Origin: Chitinophaga pinensis
GTDB taxonomy: Bacteria; Bacteroidota; Bacteroidia; AKYH767-A; OLB10
Assembly (NCBI GenBank): GCA_945872015.1
Contig: CAMBYJ010000097.1
Coordinates: forward strand, 1 to 6,643
Direction: 5' to 3'
DNA: 6,643 bases
Shown here: piece by piece, positions 1 to 5,325 of the stretch
Layout: each line of letters begins with the position of its first letter
How positions within the stretch are numbered: position 1 is the stretch's first letter
Made by a program: the position numbers and the translations under genes
The notes under the pieces: generated by a model
What the model was told of the DNA's origin: nothing
Database searches by the model: none
The model's input: the letters and a program-made list of their open reading frames with translations, nothing else

Positions 1-260
1 ATTCCAAAATCGCTTAGTCCATTTAATTTCGATTTTCGTTCAATTGTTTTTTCCGTCAAATCATAACTATAAAAGCCGTCATCAGTTGCACAATAAATTT
101 TACCACTTCCTTCTACTGATTTTTTTGCATGTATATAAGGCAAGTGCTCTCTCCAGTTGCCTATTTCGAAATTTTGAGCACTTAAGCATGTTGGATAACT
201 TAGCATCATAACGAGTATAATAGCCGTTATTATTCTGCTTAATCTTGTTGCTGTTTGCAT
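1..260 (-). CDS. porZ: PorZ-like T9SS surface beta-propeller protein, N-terminal fragment (partial at window edge)
   Basis: An open frame begins at the ATG at 260-258 and stays open to the left edge, giving 86 residues. Residues 1-28 form a classic signal peptide: basic start (R6, R9), hydrophobic core from I10 to L20, and a likely cleavage after L26-S27-A28, before Q29. The mature start reads WREHLPY (36-42), then KIYCATDDGFYSYD and NGLSDFG. This is the first blade of the 'two-component regulator propeller' type seen at the N-terminus of PorZ. PorZ is known as a surface protein of the type IX secretion system that delivers A-LPS to the PorU sortase complex. The family and the secretion signal are fairly clear. 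The exact assignment as PorZ is inferred from a short fragment; a paralogous propeller protein is the alternative. Its start lies 116 bp from the divergent aspS start. Confidence 0.72.
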   Translation of the reverse strand, partial: MQTATRLSRIITAIILVMMLSYPTCLSAQNFEIGNWREHLPYIHAKKSVEGSGKIYCATDDGFYSYDLTEKTIERKSKLNGLSDFG

Positions 261-376
261 AGGCCACTAAATTAATCATATTCTGATTATCATAACATAG
301 CTTTACTTTGGGTTTATCACTGAAAAAAGGAAATAAAAAGTTAATTTTGCAGCGCAACAATTTAAGCGTTTAAACT
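261..376. promoter_or_regulatory. Divergent intergenic region between the porZ-like gene and aspS
   Basis: This 116-base gap must carry promoters for both divergent genes. On the plus strand TAATTTTG at 342-349 matches the Bacteroidetes -7 consensus TAnnTTTG exactly and sits 27 bases before the aspS ATG, but no TTTG box lies at the usual 19-21 base distance upstream. On the minus strand I see only a weaker TAATTTAG just before the start. No Shine-Dalgarno sequence is visible before either gene, as expected in this phylum. The -7 call is sequence-based; activity is inferred. Confidence 0.45.
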
Positions 377-2116
377 ATGTTAAGATCACATACCTGCGGA
401 GAATTATCATTAGCCAATCAAGGGGTGGAAGTTACTTTATGTGGATGGGTACAAAAATCAAGAGATTTAGGTGGCCTGACATTTATCGACCTTCGCGACC
501 GCTATGGATTAACACAGCTTGCTTTTAACATGGATGTTAATGCTGATTTGTGCACGGCAGCTAGGAAGCTAGGAAGAGAATTTGTTATCAAGGCTTCTGG
601 AGTTGTTAAAGAACGTGAAAGCAAGAACACCAAAATTCCAACGGGTGAAATTGAAATTATTGTTTCGTCTTTTGAAGTACTTAACGAAGCAATTACTCCA
701 CCTTTTACCATCGAAGAACAAACAGATGGCGGAGATGATTTAAGAATGAAATACCGCTATCTCGATTTACGTCGTTCGAATGTAAGAGCTAACTTGGAGT
801 TACGTCATCGAATGGCTATTGAAACAAGAAATTACCTGGATGCACAACGATTTTTAGAAGTAGAAACTCCTGTCTTGATTAAATCTACGCCTGAAGGAGC
901 TCGCGACTTTGTAGTTCCATCGCGTATGAACCAAGGACAGTTTTATGCACTTCCACAATCGCCTCAAACATTTAAGCAATTATTAATGGTAGCTGGCTTC
1001 GATCGCTATTACCAAATAGTAAAATGCTTTCGCGATGAAGACTTACGAGCAGACCGTCAGCCAGAGTTTACACAGATTGACTGTGAGATGAGTTTTATTG
1101 AAAGAGAAGATATTCTTCAAACCTTTGAAGGCTTAGTGCAGCATTTATTTAAGAAAGTAAAAGGAGTTGAAATCGGAACATTGCCACGCATGAGTTATGC
1201 AGATGCCATGAAGTATTATGGATGCGATAAACCTGACACACGTTTCGAAATGAAATTTGTGGAGTTAACTGATGTTGTAAAAGGAAAAGACTTTAAAGTT
1301 TTTGATGATGCCGAATTAGTAGTTGGTATTAACGCTAAAGGTTGTGCCGAGTACACGCGCAAGCAATTAGATGAGCTTACAGATTTCGTAAAGAAGCCAC
1401 AAATAGGTGCAACAGGATTAGTCTATGCAAGAGTTAATAATGATGGCACAATCAAATCAAGCGTAGATAAATTTTACGATGCTGAATCTCTGCAAAAATG
1501 GGCTACATCTATGGGTGCTGTTGCTGGTGATTTGATTCTCATTTTAGCTGGCCCTGCCAATAAGACGCGCAAGGCGATGAATGAACTCAGATTAGAAATG
1601 GGTACACGCTTAGGATTAAGAGATAAAAATACATTCAGTTGCTTATGGGTTGTTGACTTTCCTTTACTTGAATATAATGAAGAAGTCAATCGTTATTTTG
1701 CAATGCATCATCCATTCACATCACCTCTTCCTGAAGATATGTCACTATTGGATTCTGATCCTGGCCAGGTACGTGCCAACGCTTACGATATGGTCATTAA
1801 CGGAGTTGAAGTTGGTGGTGGGTCAATTAGGATTTATAATAAAGCTTTACAAGCACAAATGTTCTCTTTGTTAGGATTTACGAAAGAAGAGGCACAAGAA
1901 CAATTTGGATTTTTAATGAACGCCTTTGAATTTGGTGCTCCTCCACACGGAGGAATTGCTTTTGGTTTCGATAGATTATGCTCTCTATTTGGTGGATCAG
2001 AAAGCATTAGAGATTTTATTGCATTCCCGAAAAATAATAGCGGTAGAGATGTAATGATTGATGCTCCATCGCTAATACATGATGAACAATTAAAAGAACT
2101 AGGAATAAAAATTTAA
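377..2116 (+). CDS. aspS: Aspartyl-tRNA synthetase (class II, bacterial type)
   Basis: Cytoplasmic enzyme that activates aspartate with ATP and charges tRNA-Asp. At 579 residues it is normal for the bacterial form. The start MLRSHTCGEL matches the conserved family N-terminus, so the ATG at 377 is well supported. Residues 1 to about 105 are the OB-fold anticodon-binding domain (CGWVQKSRDLGGLTFIDLRDR). Class II motif 1 falls around FLEVETP (159-165, invariant proline 165). The flipping loop TPEGARDF is at 171-178. Motif 2, with FRDEDLRADRQPEFTQ, starts at 218. The bacterial GAD insertion occupies roughly 290-415. Motif 3, GIAFGFDR, is at 526-533. No key residue is missing. The gene appears monocistronic, transcribed away from the porZ-like gene, and ends 5 bases before a strong bidirectional terminator. 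Confidence 0.98.
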   Translation: MLRSHTCGELSLANQGVEVTLCGWVQKSRDLGGLTFIDLRDRYGLTQLAFNMDVNADLCTAARKLGREFVIKASGVVKERESKNTKIPTGEIEIIVSSFEVLNEAITPPFTIEEQTDGGDDLRMKYRYLDLRRSNVRANLELRHRMAIETRNYLDAQRFLEVETPVLIKSTPEGARDFVVPSRMNQGQFYALPQSPQTFKQLLMVAGFDRYYQIVKCFRDEDLRADRQPEFTQIDCEMSFIEREDILQTFEGLVQHLFKKVKGVEIGTLPRMSYADAMKYYGCDKPDTRFEMKFVELTDVVKGKDFKVFDDAELVVGINAKGCAEYTRKQLDELTDFVKKPQIGATGLVYARVNNDGTIKSSVDKFYDAESLQKWATSMGAVAGDLILILAGPANKTRKAMNELRLEMGTRLGLRDKNTFSCLWVVDFPLLEYNEEVNRYFAMHHPFTSPLPEDMSLLDSDPGQVRANAYDMVINGVEVGGGSIRIYNKALQAQMFSLLGFTKEEAQEQFGFLMNAFEFGAPPHGGIAFGFDRLCSLFGGSESIRDFIAFPKNNSGRDVMIDAPSLIHDEQLKELGIKI

Positions 2117-2121
2117 TCATA

Positions 2122-2151
2122 AAAAAAGCGACAAAAAATTGTCGCTTTTTT
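2122..2151. terminator. Bidirectional intrinsic terminator between aspS and the convergent cluster
   Basis: A perfect 13-bp stem pairs 2122-2134 with 2139-2151 around an AAAA loop. Its core is GCGACAA/TTGTCGC, flanked by six A's on the left and six T's on the right. Read in either direction it is a GC-containing hairpin followed by a U tract, so it can stop transcripts from both sides. It begins 6 bases after the aspS stop and ends 4 bases from the stop of the minus-strand gene at 2155. Convergent placement supports a shared role. Confidence 0.9.
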
Positions 2152-2154
2152 ATT

Positions 2155-2502
2155 TTATTTGATGGTGATCCTTCTTGATACTAAACCATTATCAGTTTGT
2201 ATTTTAAGGAAGTAATATCCTGCTTTTTTATCTTCGAGATTTATGGTATATACATTTCCATTTGCATGTTCAGCCTCAATTTCTGCCACTTTATTTCCTA
2301 ATAAGTCGAATACAGCAACTACAGGACTTTCGTTTTGCCCTTCAGATAATTTAATGTTGATTATTCCGTTAGATGGTTGTGGATAGATTGATATGTCACT
2401 TAGTGTATAGCTGATTCTTGAATTGTCGTCTGATTGAGCAAAAGCGTTGATAGAAAAAACACAGAAGAATAGAATGATTGGGAAGTAGAACTTTGCTTTC
2501 AT
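2155..2502 (-). CDS. Small secreted protein consisting almost only of a T9SS type A C-terminal sorting domain
   Basis: The 115-residue product has a signal peptide at 1-22 (lysines 2 and 4, hydrophobic FYFPIILFFCVF, likely cleavage after A20-F21-A22 before Q23). A spacer of about 14 residues follows, and from residue 37 to the end lies a full Por secretion-system sorting domain: SIYPQPSNGIINI, then VAVFDLLGNKV, then AGYYFLKIQTDNG, ending in the basic RRITIK. Such domains normally sit at the end of large cargo proteins and direct them through the type IX system across the outer membrane. Here there is no cargo domain, yet the start, signal and end are all intact, so it does not look like a broken cargo gene. 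It lies 44 bases after pth on the same strand with no clear promoter of its own, so it may be the last gene of the prs-rplY-pth cluster. Family call is firm; function unknown. Confidence 0.88.
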   Translation of the reverse strand: MKAKFYFPIILFFCVFSINAFAQSDDNSRISYTLSDISIYPQPSNGIINIKLSEGQNESPVVAVFDLLGNKVAEIEAEHANGNVYTINLEDKKAGYYFLKIQTDNGLVSRRITIK

Positions 2503-2546
2503 AAATATTATTTTTTGATGCTATTTAAATAACAATAACCTTGCCG

Positions 2547-3110
2547 TTATTTGTTGTTATAGGTATTCATGGTAAGTGCAAGGCCCGCACTCACAAAACT
2601 CTTGATCATTTCTACTGCTGTTTCCACTCGAGGAGCGAGGTCTATACTCTCTGTGGTTGTCCAATGTCCGAGCACATAATCGACCTGTTTACCTTTGGGA
2701 TAATTATTCCCGATTCCAAATCGTAAGCGGGCAAACTGTTCAGTCTGCAAGCATTCGATAATATTGGTTAATCCATTATGACCTGCTGAACCGCCAGAAG
2801 GTTTGATTCTTAAAGTTCCGAATGGTAGAGCAAGGTCGTCGGTAACAACTAATAGGTTTTCCTTTGGAATCTTTAGCTCCTGCAGCCAGTATCTTATCGC
2901 TTCACCACTTAGATTCATATAGGTTGTAGGTTTAATAATGGACACCTGTCGCCCTTTGAGTTTACCCTCTGCGATCCACACCTTTTTACCTGATGAAAAA
3001 TCGGTATCTAATGATTTTGCTAAAGCATCGGCCACATCAAATCCAATATTATGTCGTGTATGGACATAATCAGGTCCTATATTTCCTAATCCTGCAATTA
3101 AATATTTCAT
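2547..3110 (-). CDS. pth: Peptidyl-tRNA hydrolase
   Basis: Cytoplasmic esterase that cuts peptidyl-tRNA released from stalled ribosomes and so recycles tRNA. The 187-residue length is typical of bacterial Pth. The expected active-site residues are all present: N10 in GLGNIG, catalytic H20 in TRHNIGF, N66 in PTTYMNLSG, D91 in VVTDDLALP, and H111-N112 in GGSAGHNGL (counterparts of E. coli N10, H20, N68, D93, H113, N114). The ATG at 3110 gives the standard KYLIAGLGN start. It follows rplY by 67 bases on the same strand, and a strong hairpin sits in that gap (3128-3158), so its expression may be set by readthrough or by an unrecognised promoter. The prs-rplY-pth order is a widespread arrangement in bacteria. 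Confidence 0.97.
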   Translation of the reverse strand: MKYLIAGLGNIGPDYVHTRHNIGFDVADALAKSLDTDFSSGKKVWIAEGKLKGRQVSIIKPTTYMNLSGEAIRYWLQELKIPKENLLVVTDDLALPFGTLRIKPSGGSAGHNGLTNIIECLQTEQFARLRFGIGNNYPKGKQVDYVLGHWTTTESIDLAPRVETAVEMIKSFVSAGLALTMNTYNNK

Positions 3111-3127
3111 AATTCAGTAAAAATACG

Positions 3128-3158
3128 AATAGAGGAGCGCTTTGGGCACCCCTCTATT
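3128..3158 (-). terminator. Hairpin between rplY and pth, possible partial terminator or attenuator
   Basis: In the minus-strand transcript, bases from 3158-3146 pair with 3140-3128 as a continuous 13-bp stem containing two G-U wobbles, with a five-base CCAAA loop. On the plus strand the two wobble positions would be A-C mismatches, so the fold favours the minus-strand RNA. It is followed by CGTATTTTTAC, an imperfect U tract, and its 3' side ends only 17 bases before the pth ATG. That matches an intrinsic terminator weakened to let some transcripts through. An RNA-processing site or a fold controlling pth translation are alternatives. Confidence 0.6.
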
Positions 3159-3177
3159 GCTATTCTATGAAGCTATA

Positions 3178-3756
3178 TTATTTTTTAGATGCTTCAGCTG
3201 CTTCAGCAGAAACATTACGAGTCATATTTACGCTTACAATTACGTTAGCTGGTGACTCTAATAAAGTTACTTCTGACAAATTCAAATCGCGAACACGGAT
3301 AGCATCACCAATTTTCATTGGAGAAATATCTACTGAAATAAAATCAGGTAAGCTAGCTGGTAAAGCTTTCACCTTTAAACGGCGATACTTAGTTACCAAT
3401 TTACCTCCCATCTTTACACCTTCAGAAGCTCCAGTTAATTTCACTGGAATGCTCATTGTTACAGGCTTATTATCAAACACCTGAAGGAAATCAGCATGAA
3501 TAATAACATCCGTTACAGGATGATATTGAACATCCTGAATAACACATTGGTACTCTTTTCCTTCAACTGATAATTTCACCATGTGAACATCAGGAGTGTA
3601 AACAAGTCCTTTGAAAGATGATAAATCAGTAGAGAAATGAACTTGTTCTTCTCCACCATAAAGTACGCATGGAACCATTTCGCTACCACGAAGATTTTTT
3701 ACCTCTTGCTTAGAGATGTTCGTGCGCTTTGCTCCATTAATTTCAATCGTTTTCAT
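3178..3756 (-). CDS. rplY: 50S ribosomal protein L25, long Ctc/TL5-type form
   Basis: Ribosomal protein that binds 5S rRNA in the large subunit. The 192-residue product is the long two-domain form. The N-terminal L25 domain covers about 1-93, with VPCVLYGG at 28-35 and the strongly conserved DVQYHPVTDVIIHADFLQV at 75-93. The C-terminal TL5-type beta domain covers about 97-180, including EGVKMGGKL at 112-120 and a GDAIRVRDL stretch. It ends in a short alanine/lysine-rich tail. In other bacteria the long form is called Ctc and is linked to stress tolerance; that role is not shown here. Its start lies 11 bases after the prs stop, which indicates co-transcription with prs. The ATG at 3756 fits the family start. 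A hairpin follows the stop, before pth. Confidence 0.96.
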   Translation of the reverse strand: MKTIEINGAKRTNISKQEVKNLRGSEMVPCVLYGGEEQVHFSTDLSSFKGLVYTPDVHMVKLSVEGKEYQCVIQDVQYHPVTDVIIHADFLQVFDNKPVTMSIPVKLTGASEGVKMGGKLVTKYRRLKVKALPASLPDFISVDISPMKIGDAIRVRDLNLSEVTLLESPANVIVSVNMTRNVSAEAAEASKK

Positions 3757-3767
3757 TTGGGTAATAA

Positions 3768-4703
3768 TTATTCTTTTACAAATAGTGAACTTATAGACTC
3801 ATATGCATACACCCTCTGAATTGCTTTTGCAAACAATGCTGATGTAGATAATTGTTTAATTTTTGTTGATTCTTTTCTAAGTGGGATTGTATCACAAACC
3901 ACTAACTCAGTAAGATGTGAATTTTCTACTCTTTCATATGCTGCACCGCTTAATACCGGATGCGTGCAGAAAGCACGAACAGATGCTGCACCTGAATCAA
4001 TTAGTAATCCAGCTGCTTTAGTTAAAGTTCCAGCTGTGTCAATAATATCATCAACTAATATTACATCTCTTCCTTTCACATCTCCAATAACGGTCATGCT
4101 TTCAATTTCATTTGCTCTCTTACGATGCTTATCAATAATAGCCATATCAGCATTAAAGTAAGAAGCATATGTACGAGCTCTATGAACACCACCCATGTCA
4201 GGGGCACAGATAAGCATATTTGGCAAATCTAAACTCTTGATGTATGGAACGAAGATGGCTGAAGCATCCATATGATCTACAGGAACATCAAAAAATCCTT
4301 GAATCTGAGGCGCATGTAAATCCATTGTCATGATTCGAGTCACTCCAGCAGCAGTAAGTAGATTAGCAACTAATTTTGAAGCAATTGCAACCCTCGGCTT
4401 ATCCTTACGATCACTTCTAGCAAATCCGAAATAAGGTATAACTGCTGTGATATAATGTGCAGATGCTCTTTTAGCAGCATCGATTAACAATAATAGCTCG
4501 AATAAATTATCAGTAGGCGAAAAAGTGCTTTGGATAATAAACACATCACACCCACGAACACTCTCATCAAAAGAAGGCGAAAACTCGCCATCGCTAAATC
4601 TAACAACTTGTAAATCACCGAGTGCAACGCCATAATGACTTGCAATTTGCTCTGCAAGATACTTCGATGCTGTACCACCAAATATTTTTACCTGACGTGC
4701 CAT
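3768..4703 (-). CDS. prs: Ribose-phosphate pyrophosphokinase (PRPP synthetase, class I)
   Basis: Makes phosphoribosyl pyrophosphate from ribose 5-phosphate and ATP, the precursor for purine, pyrimidine, histidine, tryptophan and NAD synthesis; cytoplasmic. The 311 residues match the family length. Visible motifs: FSDGEF around 36-41 (ATP side), ARSDRKDKPR at 95-104, the family signature MDLHAPQIQGFFD at 127-139 with H130, the basic catalytic loop KHRKR at 192-196, and the PRPP-binding loop VDDIIDTAGT at 217-226. The loop has A224 where many orthologues carry glycine (DTGGT), a mild variation unlikely to abolish activity. The ATG at 4703 gives the expected short N-terminus. It is the first gene of the minus-strand cluster, 11 bases before rplY, with a plausible promoter at 4735-4765. 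Confidence 0.97.
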   Translation of the reverse strand: MARQVKIFGGTASKYLAEQIASHYGVALGDLQVVRFSDGEFSPSFDESVRGCDVFIIQSTFSPTDNLFELLLLIDAAKRASAHYITAVIPYFGFARSDRKDKPRVAIASKLVANLLTAAGVTRIMTMDLHAPQIQGFFDVPVDHMDASAIFVPYIKSLDLPNMLICAPDMGGVHRARTYASYFNADMAIIDKHRKRANEIESMTVIGDVKGRDVILVDDIIDTAGTLTKAAGLLIDSGAASVRAFCTHPVLSGAAYERVENSHLTELVVCDTIPLRKESTKIKQLSTSALFAKAIQRVYAYESISSLFVKE

Positions 4704-4734
4704 AAGTTGATTTGGACTAGATTTTTTAGGGATG

Positions 4735-4765
4735 CAAAGAAAAGAAAAATATAGCTTAAGTCAAA
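4735..4765 (-). promoter_or_regulatory. Candidate Bacteroidetes-type promoter for prs-rplY(-pth)
   Basis: Read on the minus strand, TTTG (4765-4762) is followed after exactly 19 bases by TTTCTTTG (4742-4735). This fits the Bacteroidetes primary sigma pattern TTTG-N19-21-TAnnTTTG with one mismatch in the -7 box. It predicts a transcript starting near 4728 with a leader of about 25 bases before the prs ATG. No Shine-Dalgarno sequence is visible. The spacing is observed; activity is inferred. Confidence 0.5.
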
Positions 4766-4770
4766 GCGAA

Positions 4771-4788
4771 TTAACAACCAATTGTTAA
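4771..4788. repeat. Short inverted repeat upstream of the prs promoter
   Basis: TTAACAA (4771-4777) and TTGTTAA (4782-4788) are perfect 7-base arms around CCAA. The site lies 6 bases upstream of the candidate -35-like TTTG box of prs, a position suited to an activator or other DNA-binding protein. Being AT-rich it could also arise by chance; no regulator is identified. Confidence 0.35.
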
Positions 4789-4984
4789 AATCCACGAAGA
4801 AAATTTAAAAATAGCTTTATACTTGTTTAGCACTTGATTTCAAATGGTTAACTACAAATAATTAAAATCATTTGGTTAGGCATAGGTATTTCCCTAATTT
4901 AGCCATCCCAAAACAATAAGAAGATAAAGTTTAATTGGTTGTCAATATGTTAGCCAGCCCTCTGAATGGTTAACAATTTTTAGA

Positions 4985-5039
4985 GTCGTAAAAGTGAGGG
5001 AGGTCCCTCATGTTACCAAACATGAGTAATGAGTACGAC
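4985..5039. other. Compact structured element upstream of tRNA-Leu (nested and competing hairpins)
   Basis: An outer 6-bp pairing, GTCGTA (4985-4990) with TACGAC (5034-5039), encloses two hairpins. Hairpin 1 is TGAGGG (4995-5000) with CCCTCA (5005-5010) around AGGT. Hairpin 2 is CTCATGTT (5007-5014) with AACATGAG (5019-5026) around ACCA. The hairpins share bases 5007-5010, so either they form in shortened versions as a three-way junction or they are alternatives. All pairings are perfect Watson-Crick, so both strands could fold. I do not recognise a known riboswitch or small RNA family. It could be a small RNA, a tRNA leader, or a cluster of protein-binding palindromes. Confidence 0.5.
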
Positions 5040-5078
5040 ACCAAATTAAATTGTGTAGAGAGGATGAAATAACAAACT

Positions 5079-5162
5079 GCCCGGGTGGCGGAATTGGTAG
5101 ACGCGCTGGTCTCAAACACCAGTGATAGCAATATCATATCGGTTCGACCCCGATCCCGGGTA
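5079..5162 (+). tRNA. tRNA-Leu (anticodon CAA)
   Basis: A full class II cloverleaf can be drawn. The acceptor stem pairs GCCCGGG (5079-5085) with CCCGGGT (5155-5161), with discriminator A5162. The D arm has GCG (5088-5090) with CGC (5102-5104) and a GG-containing loop. The anticodon stem CTGGT/ACCAG (5106-5110 with 5118-5122) carries loop CTCAAAC, anticodon CAA at 5113-5115. The long variable arm is TGATA-GCAA-TATCA (5123-5136). The T arm is ATCGG-TTCGACC-CCGAT (5138-5154). The long variable arm and A73 fit leucine; it would read UUG codons. The terminal CCA is not encoded (CGT follows), so it must be added by CCA transferase. The first acceptor pair is G1-U72. Confidence 0.96.
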
Positions 5163-5325
5163 CGTAGTTTTTAGTCCTTCAGTAAATCCTTAATTTTTCA
5201 CCTTCAAGACTTTTTCAAAATGACACATAGCTGTTATTTTCTGAATGTGAAAATTTATTGATTACCTGTGCGTTTGTGTTTTGCAAAACCGATTGAGATT
5301 AGCAAATAGAGAATAGCGAACACTT
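5163..5325. other. Intergenic region between tRNA-Leu and the serine hydrolase gene
   Basis: These 163 bases contain no convincing ORF. TGCGTTTG at 5269-5276 is one mismatch from the -7 consensus TAnnTTTG and lies 50 bases before the hydrolase ATG, but it has no matching upstream box. TTTTGCAAAA at 5279-5288 is a perfect 10-base palindrome. TTTTCAC near 5195 and GTGAAAA near 5247 can pair over about 50 bases. No clear terminator follows the tRNA. Confidence 0.4.

Larger units (their letters stand above)
4704..5078. other. Gene-free stretch between prs and tRNA-Leu
   Basis: No gene-sized ORF is visible in these 375 bases. Besides the prs promoter candidate I see four things. There is an inverted repeat TTAACAA-CCAA-TTGTTAA at 4771-4788, just upstream of the promoter. 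AATGGTTAAC occurs as an exact direct repeat at 4843-4852 and 4965-4974. TTAGG/CCTAA arms pair 4876-4880 with 4893-4897. The structured element at 4985-5039 is listed separately. A 20-codon frame at 5010-5072 is discussed under findings. The stretch must also supply the tRNA promoter, which I could not identify with confidence. Confidence 0.6.

Noticed and set aside
100..360. 86-residue minus-strand frame overlapping the left end
   Set aside because: It overlaps the porZ-like gene on the same strand in another frame, has no signal or domain, and covers the divergent promoter region.
1650..1874. 74-residue plus-strand frame inside aspS, and similar minus-strand frames at 502-711 and 1474-1689
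   Set aside because: These are shadows within the clearly coding aspS frame and resemble no protein family.
2530..2560. Hairpin AACAATAAC / GTTATTTGTT at the pth stop as a terminator
   Set aside because: It is AT-rich with a bulge and no following U tract on the minus strand; readthrough into the sorting-domain gene looks more likely.
4985..5039. Hammerhead or other known self-cleaving ribozyme
   Set aside because: The three-way layout is suggestive, but the conserved CUGAUGA and GAAA core blocks are absent on both strands.
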